This document shows, in pieces, positions 28,303 to 37,318 of a DNA stretch of 57,576 nucleotides. Each line of letters begins with the position of its first letter. Position 1 is the stretch's first letter. The stretch comes from Myxococcales bacterium (GTDB taxonomy: Bacteria > Myxococcota > Myxococcia > Myxococcales > JAKAPL01). Made by a program: the position numbers and the translations under genes. Location of the stretch: assembly GCA_021783235.1 (NCBI GenBank), contig JAJXUD010000026.1, positions 1 to 57,576 on the forward strand, in the 5' to 3' direction. Below the pieces are notes generated by a model. It had not been told where the DNA came from. It did no database searches and saw only the letters and a program-made list of their open reading frames with translations.

Positions 28303-29115
28303 GTGCCTCCAGTGACGTTCGCTCATGCCTCCGATCTCCACTTCGGCAGAAGCGTCTGCGGCGACGTCGCCGCGCGGCGGATCTGCGAGGCGGTTCGATC
28401 CGCCCGGGTCGACGTCCTCGTGGTCACGGGCGACCTCACCCACCGCGGTCGGATGGAAGAGCTCGAGCAGTTTTGGGAGGCGTTCGGTCCGCTCGCGAGG
28501 ACGGGCCGGCTTCTCGTCGTTCCGGGCAACCATGATCGGTTGGGCGACGACGTCGCGGACGAGATCCAGTCGGGGGCGCGGGTCTCGAGCTGGCTCGGGC
28601 CAGGCCTCGGGATCGTGCGGGTCGACTCGACCGGGCCGCAGAATCGGCGTCTCGTGGACGCCTGGGGAGAGCTCTCGGCGCGCGACCTCGACCGGATCGA
28701 CGAGGCCGTCGACGCCCTGCCCGATCGGGGGGTGCGCGCCGTCGCGCTCCACCACCACCCGCTGCCGCTGCCGGAGGAGGGCGTCTCAGAACGGGTCGCG
28801 CGGCTCGTCGGACTTCGGTGCGGACGCGAACTCTCGCGCGGTCGTGAGCTCGTCCGCCGGCTCGCGGGCCGCTGCGATCTGTTGCTGCATGGCCACCGCC
28901 ACCTGCCAAGCGAGGCGATCGTCGGCGCCGGCGGGCCCCGCCCACTGCGGATCTTGGGGGCGGGATCGACCGCATCGCTCGGCTGGATGCGCGTATTCCC
29001 GTGCGAGGGAGGCGCCGCGGGGGAGCCGCGCTGGCTCGAACTGCCCCACCACCAGCGTCCCCCGTTGCGGCTGCCGCCGGGACTCGGCGCCCCGATCACT
29101 TCGTCGATCGCCTAG
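28303..29115 (+). CDS. calcineurin-like metallophosphoesterase
   Basis: This 270-residue cytoplasmic phosphoesterase has the five metal-binding blocks: FAHASDLHFG, VVTGDLTHRG, VVPGNHDR, LHHHPLP and LLHGHRHLP. The layout is that of small class III phosphoesterases, including lipid A precursor and cyclic-nucleotide hydrolases. The exact substrate is not predictable. The start is GTG at 28303; a second in-frame GTG at 28312 is equally possible. Only nine bases separate it from the glycosyltransferase gene, so an operon and perhaps a lipid-related role are likely. Confidence 0.88.
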   Translation: MPPVTFAHASDLHFGRSVCGDVAARRICEAVRSARVDVLVVTGDLTHRGRMEELEQFWEAFGPLARTGRLLVVPGNHDRLGDDVADEIQSGARVSSWLGPGLGIVRVDSTGPQNRRLVDAWGELSARDLDRIDEAVDALPDRGVRAVALHHHPLPLPEEGVSERVARLVGLRCGRELSRGRELVRRLAGRCDLLLHGHRHLPSEAIVGAGGPRPLRILGAGSTASLGWMRVFPCEGGAAGEPRWLELPHHQRPPLRLPPGLGAPITSSIA

Positions 29116-29124
29116 GAGGGTCTC

Positions 29125-30306
29125 ATGCCCGCCGTCGCCAGCCTGTTTGCCGCCGCCGCTCTCGTGGGGCTCGTCCTCGCCTTCCTCGAATGGCGGGCGC
29201 TGGTCGCGCAGCTCGCCGAGCCCCGTCCCTCGTCCGACCGTCCGCCTCCGATCTCGATCCTCAAGCCGCTCTGCGGCGTCGACGACGGGCTCTGGGAGAA
29301 TCTCGCCTCGTTCGCCGCGCTCGACCACCCGTGCTTCGAGATCTTGCTCGGCATCGCGAGCTCCGCGGACGCGGCTGCTCCCATCGCTTCGTCGGCGGCG
29401 AGACGCTGGCCAGCCATCTTTCGGGTCGTCGTGCAGCGGCGCGAGGCGGGGCTCAACCCGAAGGTCAGTCAGCTCTGCGCGTTGGCCGCCGAGGCCCGCC
29501 ACGACCTGCTCGTGGTGAGCGATTCGAACGTCCGCGTCGATCCCGGCTACCTGCGGGAGATCGCAGCGCTGCTCTCGGATCCGGAGGTCGGCCTCGTCAC
29601 GCACCCGATCGCCGGGGTCGGCGAGCGGAGCCTCGGGGCGCTGATGGACAACCTCCAGCTTGCCGGGGGCGTCTCGAACGCGATGGCGGCCGCGAAGCGG
29701 ATCGCCCACCAGGATCTCGTGGTCGGCAAGTCCATGGCGCTTCGGAGAGGGGACCTGCGTGCGCTCGGCGGCTTCGAGTCGGTGGCCGATGTCCTCGCCG
29801 AGGACTACGTGCTCGGGCGACGAGTGCCGCGCGAGCTCGGCAAGCGGGTGGAGGTGGCGCGGCGCCCCGTCCTGCAGCTCTCGTCGGGCCGGGGCGTCCT
29901 GGACTTCTGGCGCCGATACCGGCGCTGGGGCGTCATGCAGAAGAGCCTCGTCGGGCCTTGGGTCTACTTCCTGCAGCTTCTCCTCAACCCCGTCCTCCTC
30001 TCGCTCGCCTCCGCGCTCATCGATCCGTCGTTCGCGTGCGCGCTGGGGGTCGCGGCCTGCTGGGCCGCCAAGGCCGCGCTCGACGGCGCGGCGGGGCGCG
30101 CGCTCCGCGCCGAGCCGTTCCGACTCGTCGATCTCGCCCTCGTGCCATTCAAGGACCTGGTCCTCGGGGCGGCCTGGGCGAGCGGGCTCTTCGCCGACCG
30201 GATCGAGTGGCGGGGGCACCGGTTGCGGGTGGGGCCGGGCTCCGTGCTCTCGCCCGTCGAACCGGACGCTCCTGCCCCTGCGGTCGCGAGCCTACCGGCG
30301 CCTTAG
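29125..30306 (+). CDS. GT21-family ceramide glucosyltransferase / HpnI-like glycosyltransferase
   Basis: This 393-residue membrane glycosyltransferase has an N-terminal membrane segment (about 5-28), then a GT-A catalytic domain beginning PPISILKPLCGVDDGL. Conserved acidic motifs are VVSDSNVRVD and AEDYVLG, the acceptor-side motif is RRYRRWG, and several C-terminal membrane helices follow. This arrangement is that of GT21 ceramide glucosyltransferases and the hopanoid enzyme HpnI. Sphingolipids are known in some myxobacteria, so glycosylation of ceramide or another long-chain lipid at the inner membrane is the best guess. It lies immediately after the metallophosphoesterase. Confidence 0.85.
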   Translation: MPAVASLFAAAALVGLVLAFLEWRALVAQLAEPRPSSDRPPPISILKPLCGVDDGLWENLASFAALDHPCFEILLGIASSADAAAPIASSAARRWPAIFRVVVQRREAGLNPKVSQLCALAAEARHDLLVVSDSNVRVDPGYLREIAALLSDPEVGLVTHPIAGVGERSLGALMDNLQLAGGVSNAMAAAKRIAHQDLVVGKSMALRRGDLRALGGFESVADVLAEDYVLGRRVPRELGKRVEVARRPVLQLSSGRGVLDFWRRYRRWGVMQKSLVGPWVYFLQLLLNPVLLSLASALIDPSFACALGVAACWAAKAALDGAAGRALRAEPFRLVDLALVPFKDLVLGAAWASGLFADRIEWRGHRLRVGPGSVLSPVEPDAPAPAVASLPAP

Positions 30307-30354
30307 CCCCGCCGTGAACTCGACCTCTGGCCGGGGAGCGCGTACTGTACCGCC

Positions 30355-30654
30355 GTGCGCTGGTTCGTGCTCGGGCTCTGGGCGTGGACGGGGTTCGTCT
30401 CCTGCGAGGATCCGGGGCGGATCGCGGCCGCGGTCCGCGCGGCGTTGCCCAGCGAGAAGGGGCTCGACGTCGACTGCCACGAGCCGCGCCTCTGGTACTC
30501 TGAGAAAGATTGGGCCTGCGACGTCTACGTGCGAGGGCAGCGGCGCTGCTTTCACGTGCGGAGCGTCGAGGAGCCCGCCTGGGAGGTCACGTGCCGTCGC
30601 CACGATCCGGACGAGGGAAAGATCGTCTTGCCCTCGTCCTCCCCCTCGCGCTGA
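30355..30654 (+). CDS. small secreted protein, unknown
   Basis: This is a 99-residue product with an N-terminal hydrophobic segment (WFVLGLWAWTGFVSC), possibly a lipoprotein signal ending at Cys17. Four further Cys are spread over a short beta-rich body (DCHEPRLWYSEKDWACDVYV). I do not recognise it. The start is GTG. Its 3' end overlaps the start of the next lipoprotein gene by 64 bases in another frame, so the two are probably co-expressed. Confidence 0.6.
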   Translation: MRWFVLGLWAWTGFVSCEDPGRIAAAVRAALPSEKGLDVDCHEPRLWYSEKDWACDVYVRGQRRCFHVRSVEEPAWEVTCRRHDPDEGKIVLPSSSPSR

Positions 30655-31214
30655 TCGGAGGCGCGGGGCTCGTGCTCGCGCTCTCGGCCTGCCCGATCCC
30701 CCCGGACAACTTCGACGCCGGGACGCTGGATGGCGGTCCCGACGCCGGGGCCACCACCTCGGACGGCGGCTCCGCGGACGCGGGCTCCCTGGCCTCGGGC
30801 ACGATCTCGTGCATGGTCGGCACCTCGACCCAGCTCGCGCAGCTCGCCGAATGGACGGACGCCGATCTCGCCGGCACGACGAGCCTCCAGCCGGGCGACG
30901 GCACGACGACGGTGAGCCTCTCCGGCCAGAACGCCAACTCGGGGCAGATCGCGCTCGGGATCTCCGGGCTCACCCCGGGCACTCAGGCGGGGACGCTCGT
31001 CACGGCCGGATATGCCTCGCCCTCCGGGCAGAGCCAGGACCAGTGGAGCTGCACGACGACGGCCCAGTGCTCCGCCACCTTTTCGGTCCAGGCCTTCGAC
31101 GGCGTGAACCTCGCGGGCACCTTCCAGATCCAGTTCTTCTCGAACGCGAGCACCTCGGGCGCGCAGGCGGCGAGCCTCAGCAACGGCTCTTTCCGCGTCG
31201 TCCTGCCGCAGTAG
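30591..31214 (+). CDS. lipoprotein, unknown function
   Basis: This is a 207-residue exported lipoprotein. The hydrophobic signal ends LVLALSAC (lipobox), followed by a DAGTLDGGPDAG linker and a beta-rich mature part with two short Cys spacings (ISCMVG, SCTTTAQC). I see no catalytic motif. I chose the GTG at 30591 because GGGAGG stands just upstream; an in-frame start at 30510 has no ribosome site and would bury the signal. It overlaps the preceding gene by 64 bases. Confidence 0.75.
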   Translation: MPSPRSGRGKDRLALVLPLALIGGAGLVLALSACPIPPDNFDAGTLDGGPDAGATTSDGGSADAGSLASGTISCMVGTSTQLAQLAEWTDADLAGTTSLQPGDGTTTVSLSGQNANSGQIALGISGLTPGTQAGTLVTAGYASPSGQSQDQWSCTTTAQCSATFSVQAFDGVNLAGTFQIQFFSNASTSGAQAASLSNGSFRVVLPQ

Positions 31215-31255
31215 GGGCCGGTGGCGGGCGCGGCGCTCGGGCGGCCAGCGCGGCC

Positions 31256-31786
31256 CTAGTGAATGAGTCGCCAGCGGCCGGGCCCGAAGACGCGGAAGCC
31301 GGCGGTCTCGAAGAGGTTCTCGGCGTCGGGGGTCACCTCGGCCACGACCTCGGCGCCGAACGGGGCGGCGCCCACGAGCGCCGCCAGCAGGAGCTCCGAG
31401 ACCGGCAGCCCGGAGGCCGCGTCGACGAAGATGCGCCGCCGATGGCTCGGCGCCACGTCGAGCCGCGACACCCGGCAGTAGCCGCGGGCGGTCGCGAGCT
31501 CGCCGGGCGTCGGCCGCCCCACGAGCAGCTCGCCCCAGCCGACCAGCCGCCGCCTTTGGCGGGGGCCGCCCTGGATGGTCGCGAGCGCGACGGCGAGCAC
31601 GCCCCGGGTGATGAATCGTTCCGGGTCGCCGCGCGGGGCCGAGAGCTCGCGCAGCTCGCGCCCGTAGCGCAGGCCCGACGCCACCGGGGCGTGCGCCCGC
31701 TCGAGCGCGCCAGCGTCCTCGCAGATCGTGAGCGAGACCGGCCCGCGCCGGAGCTGCCGATCGATAAGTTGGGACTCCGCTCTCAT
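31256..31786 (-). CDS. GNAT-like acyltransferase, divergent
   Basis: This 176-residue cytoplasmic protein has parts of the GNAT fold: a central strand with CRVSRLDVAPSHRRR, a helix, and the terminal FETAGFRVFG motif, similar to the Tyr/Phe-Gly-Phe end of N-acetyltransferases. The pyrophosphate-binding RxxGxG loop is not clear, so activity is uncertain. I chose the ATG at 31786 over the in-frame 31822 because the shorter protein starts with a normal hydrophilic segment and the longer has no ribosome site. Confidence 0.55.
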   Translation of the reverse strand: MRAESQLIDRQLRRGPVSLTICEDAGALERAHAPVASGLRYGRELRELSAPRGDPERFITRGVLAVALATIQGGPRQRRRLVGWGELLVGRPTPGELATARGYCRVSRLDVAPSHRRRIFVDAASGLPVSELLLAALVGAAPFGAEVVAEVTPDAENLFETAGFRVFGPGRWRLIH

Positions 31787-31853
31787 GCGCGGCAGGGTAT
31801 CGGTCCGTCCCCCGGGGAGCAACCCGTGCGGGGGGTTGGGGCGGGGCGAGGCG

Positions 31854-32636
31854 CTAGAAGCCAGCCACCGCCAGCCCGCCGGCCCCCGGGGCGAGCGCGA
31901 GCGACCCGCCGCCCGAGCCGACCAGAAAGAGGATCCCGGACGCCACGAGGCTCGCCGCCGCGCCGACGAACAGCGCGTCGGCCGCGAGGCCGAAGCCCTC
32001 CGAGCGGCCCACCCGCTGGTTCAAGATCCATTCGTTCGGCGCCGCGACCGGCCGCGTCATCCCCTGGGCGGCCTGCGAGTTGGCGCTCGCGACGAGCGCG
32101 GATCCCAGCCCGAGCGCGCCGAGGCCCACCGCGAGCCCGAGAGTCCCGTAGGCCCAGCCGCTCGGCGCCGCCGAGGGCGGCGCTTCGCCCCGCACCACCA
32201 CCACCGGCGCGACGTCGCTCTCCGGCGCGAGCAGCCCGGGCGCGGAGTGGAGCGCCTCCTCCTTGGGCGCGCTCGAGACGAGGGGCACGGCATGGAGTCG
32301 CTCGGCGTTCGCCTGGGCTTCGACGAGCGAGACGAGCTTCTCCACCTGGGGCCGGTTTTTCGCCGCTGGCGCCCGGGCGAGGTAGCGCCGGTAGAAGAAG
32401 GCTGCCTGCTCCCAGTGGTGGAGCGCCCGGTGGCACTGCGCGAGGTTGAAGAGGAGGGCGGGCAGCGGGTCGAGCTCGTAGGCCCGCGTCTCGTCGGCGA
32501 GCGCCTTCTCGAAGTCGCCGGCGTCGTACTCGACCATCGAGCGGCGGGTGAGGGCTCGCGCCTGCCTCGCCGCTGCCGGAGAGGGCGCGGCGGGCGAGGC
32601 CGCGAGCGCGAGCGCGAGCGCGACGGAGGAGAGCAT
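31854..32636 (-). CDS. exported TPR-repeat protein with C-terminal membrane hairpin
   Basis: This is a 260-residue protein. The first ~20 residues form a signal peptide. Two TPR-like units at about 27-100 (DAGDFEKALADETRAYELDP, then the LFNLAQCHRALHHWEQAAFFYRRYL region) are followed by a linker and two strongly hydrophobic Gly/Ala-rich helices (about 160-190 and 215-245). This layout is common in Myxococcota, where such proteins are thought to assemble envelope complexes; no partner is obvious here. It lies upstream of and divergent to the tRNA-Thr gene. Confidence 0.75.
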   Translation of the reverse strand: MLSSVALALALAASPAAPSPAAARQARALTRRSMVEYDAGDFEKALADETRAYELDPLPALLFNLAQCHRALHHWEQAAFFYRRYLARAPAAKNRPQVEKLVSLVEAQANAERLHAVPLVSSAPKEEALHSAPGLLAPESDVAPVVVVRGEAPPSAAPSGWAYGTLGLAVGLGALGLGSALVASANSQAAQGMTRPVAAPNEWILNQRVGRSEGFGLAADALFVGAAASLVASGILFLVGSGGGSLALAPGAGGLAVAGF

Positions 32637-32754
32637 TCGAATCGTCTACCGCGCCGCACGTGAGCCTGCAAGAAAACGAAGCGGGCGAACTCCCCCCTTC
32701 CCAGCAGGGCGGAGACGAGCTAAAAGGCCCGCCGTTTCGAAGAGTGGACGGTTC

Positions 32755-32830
32755 GCCGACATAGCTCAGTTGGTAGAGCAGCTGATTCGTAATCAGCAGG
32801 TCCCCGGTTCAAGTCCGGGTGTCGGCTCCA
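32755..32830 (+). tRNA. tRNA-Thr (CGT)
   Basis: The 76-base cloverleaf has acceptor stem GCCGACA/TGTCGGC, D-arm with GCTCAGTTGGTAGAGC, anticodon stem GCTGA/TCAGC with loop TTCGTAA (anticodon CGT, reading ACG), T-arm CCCGG-TTCAAGT-CCGGG, discriminator T and an encoded CCA end. A long inverted repeat begins six bases further on. Confidence 0.97.
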
Positions 32831-32836
32831 ACGATC

Positions 32837-32957
32837 GGCCGTCGAGAAGGGCTCATCTGCTGCGTCGTCGGGCCGGCTGCGGTGCCCTCGTTCCCGGCGA
32901 CGCGCGCTCCGCTCCCCGCCGGCCCTCCGCCTTGCAGCTTCGCCCTTCTCGACGGCC
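32837..32957. repeat. 121-base nested inverted repeat between tRNA-Thr and the outer-membrane gene
   Basis: Perfect 16-base arms (32837-32852 and 32942-32957) enclose a second perfect 8-base pair of arms GGGCCGGC/GCCGGCCC (32870-32877 and 32918-32925), with a GCTGC/GCAGC pair between them. The RNA would fold into one long imperfect hairpin ending 15 bases before the ATG of the Omp85-like gene. It may be a 5' leader structure or a small mobile-type element. No gene is visible inside. Confidence 0.7.
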
Positions 32958-32972
32958 TCGCGGCGGGGACCG

Positions 32973-34169
32973 ATGATCTCGAGCCTCTTTCTGGCGGCGG
33001 TAATCACGGCGCCTCAGCAGGTGCTGCCGCCGGGCGGGGCGGACTCGCCGCCGAACTCGCGGCTCGCGCCCGCGCAGGAAGGTCAGGGGCCCATCTCGCT
33101 CGGCACGGGCCCGTGGACCATCCTGCCCGTGCCGCTCGTCAGCTACGACAGCGACAACGGGCTCGGCCTCGGGCTCGCGGCGGCGCTCTTCTACAACGAC
33201 GGGGTCTCGGAGCCCTACCGCTTCTCGCTGATCGCGCAGATCCTCGGGACCACCGACGGGGTCACCCAGGACTACGTGAAGCTCGACTACCTGAACCTCT
33301 TCGGCTCGGGGCTGCGGCTCAACGCCGAGGCCCGCTTCCTCCACGAGCCGAACGCCTCCTGGTTCGGGATTGGCAACACGACCCAGAACCTCGCGGGCGA
33401 GCCGACGGACTACTACCAGTACCACCGGACGGCGCCGGCGCTTCGGACGGTGTTGCGCCACGTCATCCTGGGCGGCTGGTACGGCTACGCGGGCTACCTC
33501 CTCGAGGACATGTTCATCCAGCCGTACCCCGGCAGCCTGCTCGTCGAGCAGCAGCCGCTCGGGATCGGCGGCGGGCTGAACGCCCCCGTGATGCTGGGGA
33601 TCGCCTACGACTCGCGCGACTTCGAGCCCTGGCCGACGAGCGGCGAGTACACCGACCTCTCGTTCCGCGCGGCCGAGCCTTGGACCGGCTCGCAGTACGC
33701 CTGGGTCGGGGGGACGCTCGTCTGGCGGACCTACGACAGCCTCCCCTGGCGCCTCGTCTTCGCGCAGCGCTTCCTCGCCGACGTCATGTACGGAAACGTC
33801 CCGTTCTTCGCCGAGGACGAGACGGGGGGGCTCGAGGAGCTGCACGGCCTGGGCGGCTGGAGCACGCTGCGCGGCTTCGTGAAGGACCGCTTCCTGGGCG
33901 ACGGCAAGGTGCTCGAGAACCTCGAGCTGCGCCGCTTCTTCTTGGGCCTGACGCCGTTCCACCAGCGGATCGATCTCGGCTTCACCGCCTTCGCGGACCT
34001 CGGCCGCGTGTACGGCGAGAGCTTCGTGGACGGCCCCCCCTTGCTCATCCACTGGGATCTGGGCGGCGGGTTGCGGGCGATGCTCAACCGCAACCTCGTG
34101 ATCCGCGCGGACGTCGGCGCCTCGGACGAGGGGCCGCGGATCTACCTTCTCTTCGGGAACCTCTTCTGA
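32973..34169 (+). CDS. Omp85-type outer-membrane beta-barrel (D15/BamA-like surface antigen)
   Basis: This 398-residue exported protein starts with a short signal peptide (about 1-14). It has the strand pattern of an Omp85 16-stranded barrel, with an amphipathic strand repeat throughout. The lid-lock region GGWSTLRGFVKDRFLG is close to the conserved (R)G(F/Y)-containing L6 loop, and the C terminus ends RIYLLFGNLF with an aromatic final residue as in BamA-targeted barrels. No POTRA domains precede it, so it is probably a barrel-only family member rather than the main BamA. Its leader contains the long inverted repeat described at 32837-32957. Confidence 0.82.
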   Translation: MISSLFLAAVITAPQQVLPPGGADSPPNSRLAPAQEGQGPISLGTGPWTILPVPLVSYDSDNGLGLGLAAALFYNDGVSEPYRFSLIAQILGTTDGVTQDYVKLDYLNLFGSGLRLNAEARFLHEPNASWFGIGNTTQNLAGEPTDYYQYHRTAPALRTVLRHVILGGWYGYAGYLLEDMFIQPYPGSLLVEQQPLGIGGGLNAPVMLGIAYDSRDFEPWPTSGEYTDLSFRAAEPWTGSQYAWVGGTLVWRTYDSLPWRLVFAQRFLADVMYGNVPFFAEDETGGLEELHGLGGWSTLRGFVKDRFLGDGKVLENLELRRFFLGLTPFHQRIDLGFTAFADLGRVYGESFVDGPPLLIHWDLGGGLRAMLNRNLVIRADVGASDEGPRIYLLFGNLF

Positions 34170-34238
34170 CGTCGGCGCGCGTCTTCTCGGCCCGGGCCTC
34201 GATGGCTAGCTTGACGGGGATCTCGGCTCCCGGTTTCC

Positions 34239-34267
34239 TTGACGCCGGCCCGGGCCTCTGGTTAGAG
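34239..34267 (+). promoter_or_regulatory. candidate promoter of gap-pgk-tpiA
   Basis: TTGACG (34239-34244) and TTAGAG (34262-34267) lie 17 bases apart. The gap ATG is 30 bases further on and has a GGAGG ribosome site. The -35 element is good, the -10 element weak. Confidence 0.35.
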
Positions 34268-34296
34268 GGGGCCCGACAGACTCTCGGAGGCATTCC

Positions 34297-35301
34297 ATGG
34301 CCCGCATCGCCATCAACGGTTTCGGTCGCATCGGTCGCTGCATCCTGCGCGCGTCCTTCGCCCGCAAGACGCCCCTCGATGTCGTCGCCATCAACGACGT
34401 CGACAAGCCCGAGACCCTCGCCTACCTGCTCAAGTACGACTCGGTGCACGGGCGGTTCGACGGCGAGGTGAAGGCCACCGCCAAGGGGCTCCTGGTCAAC
34501 GGCAAGGAGATCGAGGTCACGGCGATCCGCGAGCCCTCCGAGCTGCCCTGGAAGGCCAAGGGGGTCGACATCGCCCTCGAGTGCACCGGCCGCTTCACGG
34601 CCCGCGAGCAGTCCGAGAAGCACCGCACCGCCGGGGCTCGCAAGGTGATCATCAGTGCGCCGGCCAAGGGGCAGGACATCACGCTCGCCTACGGCATCAA
34701 CCACCAGAAGTACGACTCGGCGAAGCACCACGTCATCTCGAACGCCTCCTGCACGACGAACTGCCTGACGCCCGTCGCCAAGGTCCTGATGGACTCCTTC
34801 GGCATCGTCCGCGGCCTGATGACCACCATCCACAGCTACACGAACGACCAGCGGATCCTCGACCTGCCGCACGAGGATCTGCGCCGCGCGCGCGCCGCCG
34901 CGCTCTCGATGATCCCGACGAGCACCGGGGCCGCCAAGGCCGTGGCCGAGGTCATCCCCGAGCTCAAGGGCAAGCTCCACGGCATCTCCATCCGGGTGCC
35001 GACGCCCAACGTCTCGCTCGTCGATCTGACGGTGGAGCTCGGCAAGAAGACGACCGTCGAGGAGATCAACGCCGCCATGAAGGCCGCCGCCGAAGGGCCG
35101 CTTCAGGGCGTCCTCGCCTATGCCACCGAGCAGACGGTCTCCGTCGACTACAACGGCGACAGCCACTCGGCGATCCTCGACTCGACGAACACCCAGGTGA
35201 TGGACGGAAACTTCGTCAAGGTGATGGCCTGGTACGACAACGAGTGGGGCTTCTCGAACCGGATGATCGACGTGACCCAGTACGTCGCGTCCAAGCTCTA
35301 G
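34297..35301 (+). CDS. gap: glyceraldehyde-3-phosphate dehydrogenase
   Basis: This 334-residue cytoplasmic glycolytic enzyme oxidises glyceraldehyde-3-phosphate with NAD to 1,3-bisphosphoglycerate. The NAD-binding start is INGFGRIGR. The catalytic Cys152 sits in [10 protein letters not shown], with the catalytic His in [10 protein letters not shown]. The C-terminal [12 protein letters not shown] is complete. It is first in the gap-pgk-tpiA operon, and the pgk GTG follows after 16 bases. Confidence 0.98.
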   Translation: MARIAINGFGRIGRCILRASFARKTPLDVVAINDVDKPETLAYLLKYDSVHGRFDGEVKATAKGLLVNGKEIEVTAIREPSELPWKAKGVDIALECTGRFTAREQSEKHRTAGARKVIISAPAKGQDITLAYGINHQKYDSAKHHVISNASCTTNCLTPVAKVLMDSFGIVRGLMTTIHSYTNDQRILDLPHEDLRRARAAALSMIPTSTGAAKAVAEVIPELKGKLHGISIRVPTPNVSLVDLTVELGKKTTVEEINAAMKAAAEGPLQGVLAYATEQTVSVDYNGDSHSAILDSTNTQVMDGNFVKVMAWYDNEWGFSNRMIDVTQYVASKL

Positions 35302-35317
35302 CCGCGTCGAGGGGCTC

Positions 35318-36490
35318 GTGATCAAGAGCGTCAAGGATCTCGCCCCCGAGGGCAAGCGGGTCTTCGTCCGGGTCGACTTCAACGTACCGCTCACCGACGC
35401 CCGCGAGGTGGCGGACGACGCGCGAATCCGCGCGGCGCTGCCGACCATCCGCTTCCTGCTCGATCGGGGCGCGAAGGTCATCCTCGCCTCCCACCTCGGG
35501 CGGCCCGAGCGGCCCGATCCGAAGCTCTCGCTCGAGCCGGCGGGGGTGCGGCTCTCGGAGCTCCTCCGCAAGGACGTCGTGCTCGCCGACGACTGCGTCG
35601 GCGACGGCGTGAAGAAGCTCGTGCAAGAGCTCAAGGGCGGGCAGATTCTCTTGCTCGAGAACCTGCGCTTCCACCCGGAGGAGGAGAAGAACGATCCGGT
35701 CTTCGCCCAGGCCCTCGCCTCGCTGTGCGACGTCTACGTCAACGACGCCTTCGGCACGGCCCACCGCGCCCACGCCTCGACGGCGGGCATGGTGAAGCTG
35801 GTCCCCGAGCGGGCGGCCGGCTTTCTGATGCAGAGGGAGCTCGACTTCCTCGGCAAGCTTCTCGGCAAGCCGGAGAAGCCCTTCGTCGCGATCCTGGGCG
35901 GGGCCAAGGTCTCGGACAAGATCAAGGTCCTCGAGAACCTGCTCGCGCGGGTCGACGCCCTGCTGGTCGGCGGCGCCATGGCCTACACCTTCCTCCGGGC
36001 GACGGGCGCCTCGGTCGGCAAGAGCCGCGTCGAGGAGGCCAAGATCGGACTCGCCGGGGAGCTCCTCGAGAAGGCGACGAAGCTCGGCGTGCGGCTGCTG
36101 CTGCCGCGCGACCACGTCGCCGCGGCCGACCCCGACGCCGATCCCGTCACCGTCGAGCAGGCCTCCCTCCCGTCGAACCTGATGGGGCTCGACATCGGGC
36201 CGGCCACGGTGAAGGCGTTCACCGACGAGATCGCCCGGGCGAAGACCATCTTCTGGAACGGCCCGATGGGGCTCTTCGAGAAGAAGCCGTTCTCCCGCGG
36301 AACCTTCGCCATCGCCGAGGCGCTCGCGAGGAGCCGCGCCACCACCGTCGTCGGCGGTGGCGACAGCGCGGCGGCGGTGGCCGAGGCCGGCCTCGCCGAG
36401 AAGATGACCCACGTCTCCACGGGGGGCGGGGCCGCGCTCGAGCTCCTCGAGGGGCGCGAGCTGCCGGGCGTCAAGGCACTGGAGAACTGA
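35318..36490 (+). CDS. pgk: phosphoglycerate kinase
   Basis: This 390-residue enzyme transfers phosphate from 1,3-bisphosphoglycerate to ADP. It shows the N-terminal VRVDFNVPL substrate-binding segment, [20 protein letters not shown], the nucleotide-domain GGAKVSDK and the C-terminal [10 protein letters not shown] and [10 protein letters not shown] loops. The start is GTG (35318). The stop overlaps the tpiA ATG as TGATG. Confidence 0.98.
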   Translation: MIKSVKDLAPEGKRVFVRVDFNVPLTDAREVADDARIRAALPTIRFLLDRGAKVILASHLGRPERPDPKLSLEPAGVRLSELLRKDVVLADDCVGDGVKKLVQELKGGQILLLENLRFHPEEEKNDPVFAQALASLCDVYVNDAFGTAHRAHASTAGMVKLVPERAAGFLMQRELDFLGKLLGKPEKPFVAILGGAKVSDKIKVLENLLARVDALLVGGAMAYTFLRATGASVGKSRVEEAKIGLAGELLEKATKLGVRLLLPRDHVAAADPDADPVTVEQASLPSNLMGLDIGPATVKAFTDEIARAKTIFWNGPMGLFEKKPFSRGTFAIAEALARSRATTVVGGGDSAAAVAEAGLAEKMTHVSTGGGAALELLEGRELPGVKALEN

Positions 36491-37254
36491 TGGCACCCGC
36501 GCGCAAGCCGGTCATCGCCGGCAACTGGAAGATGTTCAAGACCGCCTCCGAGGGGGCGGCGTTGGCCCGCGAGCTGCGGCCCAAGGTGTCGATGATCCAC
36601 GACGTGGAGATCGTCGTCTGCCCGCCCTTCACGACGATCCCGGCCGTGGCCCAGGCGCTCGCCGGTTCGAACGTCGGCGTCGGCGGGCAGAACCTCCACT
36701 GGGAGCAGCACGGCGCCTTCACGGGCGAGGTCTCGGGGCCGATGCTGGCCGACGCCGGCTGCCGCTGGGTGGTCGTCGGCCACAGCGAACGGCGTCAGCT
36801 CTTCGGCGAGACCGATGAGGGCGTCCACCGCAAGGCCAAGGCAGCGCTCGCGGCGAAGCTCTCTCCGATCGTCTGTGTCGGCGAGACGCTCGCGGAGCGG
36901 GAGGCCGGCCGTACCCTCGAGGTCGTCGGTCGCCAGATCGGCGGCGCGCTCGGCGGACTCTCGGACGGTGAGATCGCGGGGCTCGTCGTCGCTTACGAGC
37001 CCGTCTGGGCGATTGGTACCGGAAAGACGGCGACGTCGGCCCAGGCGGAAGAGGTCCACGCCGCCATCCGCGCCCAGCTCGCGAAGAGCCACGGCCAGAA
37101 GGTCTCCGACGGGCTTCGGATCCTCTACGGCGGCAGCGTCAAGCCGGAGAACGTGAAGGAGCTGATGGCGCAGCCCGACGTCGACGGAGCGCTGGTCGGG
37201 GGCGCGAGTCTGACCGCCGATTCGTTCGCGGCGATCGTCCGTTACCGCGGCTAG
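36490..37254 (+). CDS. tpiA: triose-phosphate isomerase
   Basis: This 254-residue TIM-barrel enzyme interconverts dihydroxyacetone phosphate and glyceraldehyde-3-phosphate. It has the catalytic Lys in GNWKMFK, His in VVGHSERRQ, Glu in VAYEPVWAIGTG and the phosphate loop YGGSVKPEN. I chose the ATG at 36490, which overlaps the pgk stop by one base (TGATG). In many bacteria secG follows tpiA directly. Here a convergent yeiH/LysR module is inserted first. Confidence 0.98.
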   Translation: MAPARKPVIAGNWKMFKTASEGAALARELRPKVSMIHDVEIVVCPPFTTIPAVAQALAGSNVGVGGQNLHWEQHGAFTGEVSGPMLADAGCRWVVVGHSERRQLFGETDEGVHRKAKAALAAKLSPIVCVGETLAEREAGRTLEVVGRQIGGALGGLSDGEIAGLVVAYEPVWAIGTGKTATSAQAEEVHAAIRAQLAKSHGQKVSDGLRILYGGSVKPENVKELMAQPDVDGALVGGASLTADSFAAIVRYRG

Positions 37255-37277
37255 GCGTCCGCGCGCTTCGAGGGCGT

Positions 37278-37292
37278 GGGCGCGAAGCGCCC
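37278..37292. terminator. hairpin between tpiA and convergent yeiH
   Basis: GGGCGC-GAA-GCGCCC forms a perfect six-base GC stem with a three-base loop, 24 bases after the tpiA stop and 27 bases before the yeiH stop. There is no T tract on either side, which is common for terminators in GC-rich bacteria, so a factor-dependent or bidirectional role is likely. Confidence 0.4.
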
Positions 37293-37318
37293 GCTGCGTC
37301 GAAGCGGCGGGCGGGCCC

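Noticed and set aside
32755-32957. tRNA-Thr as an integration site of a mobile element
   Set aside because: There is no integrase, no duplicated tRNA 3' end and the following genes look like core envelope genes; the inverted repeat alone is not evidence of integration.
34239-34267. Gap promoter as a strong sigma-70 promoter
   Set aside because: Only the -35 hexamer is good; the -10 hexamer matches poorly, so it is kept at low confidence.
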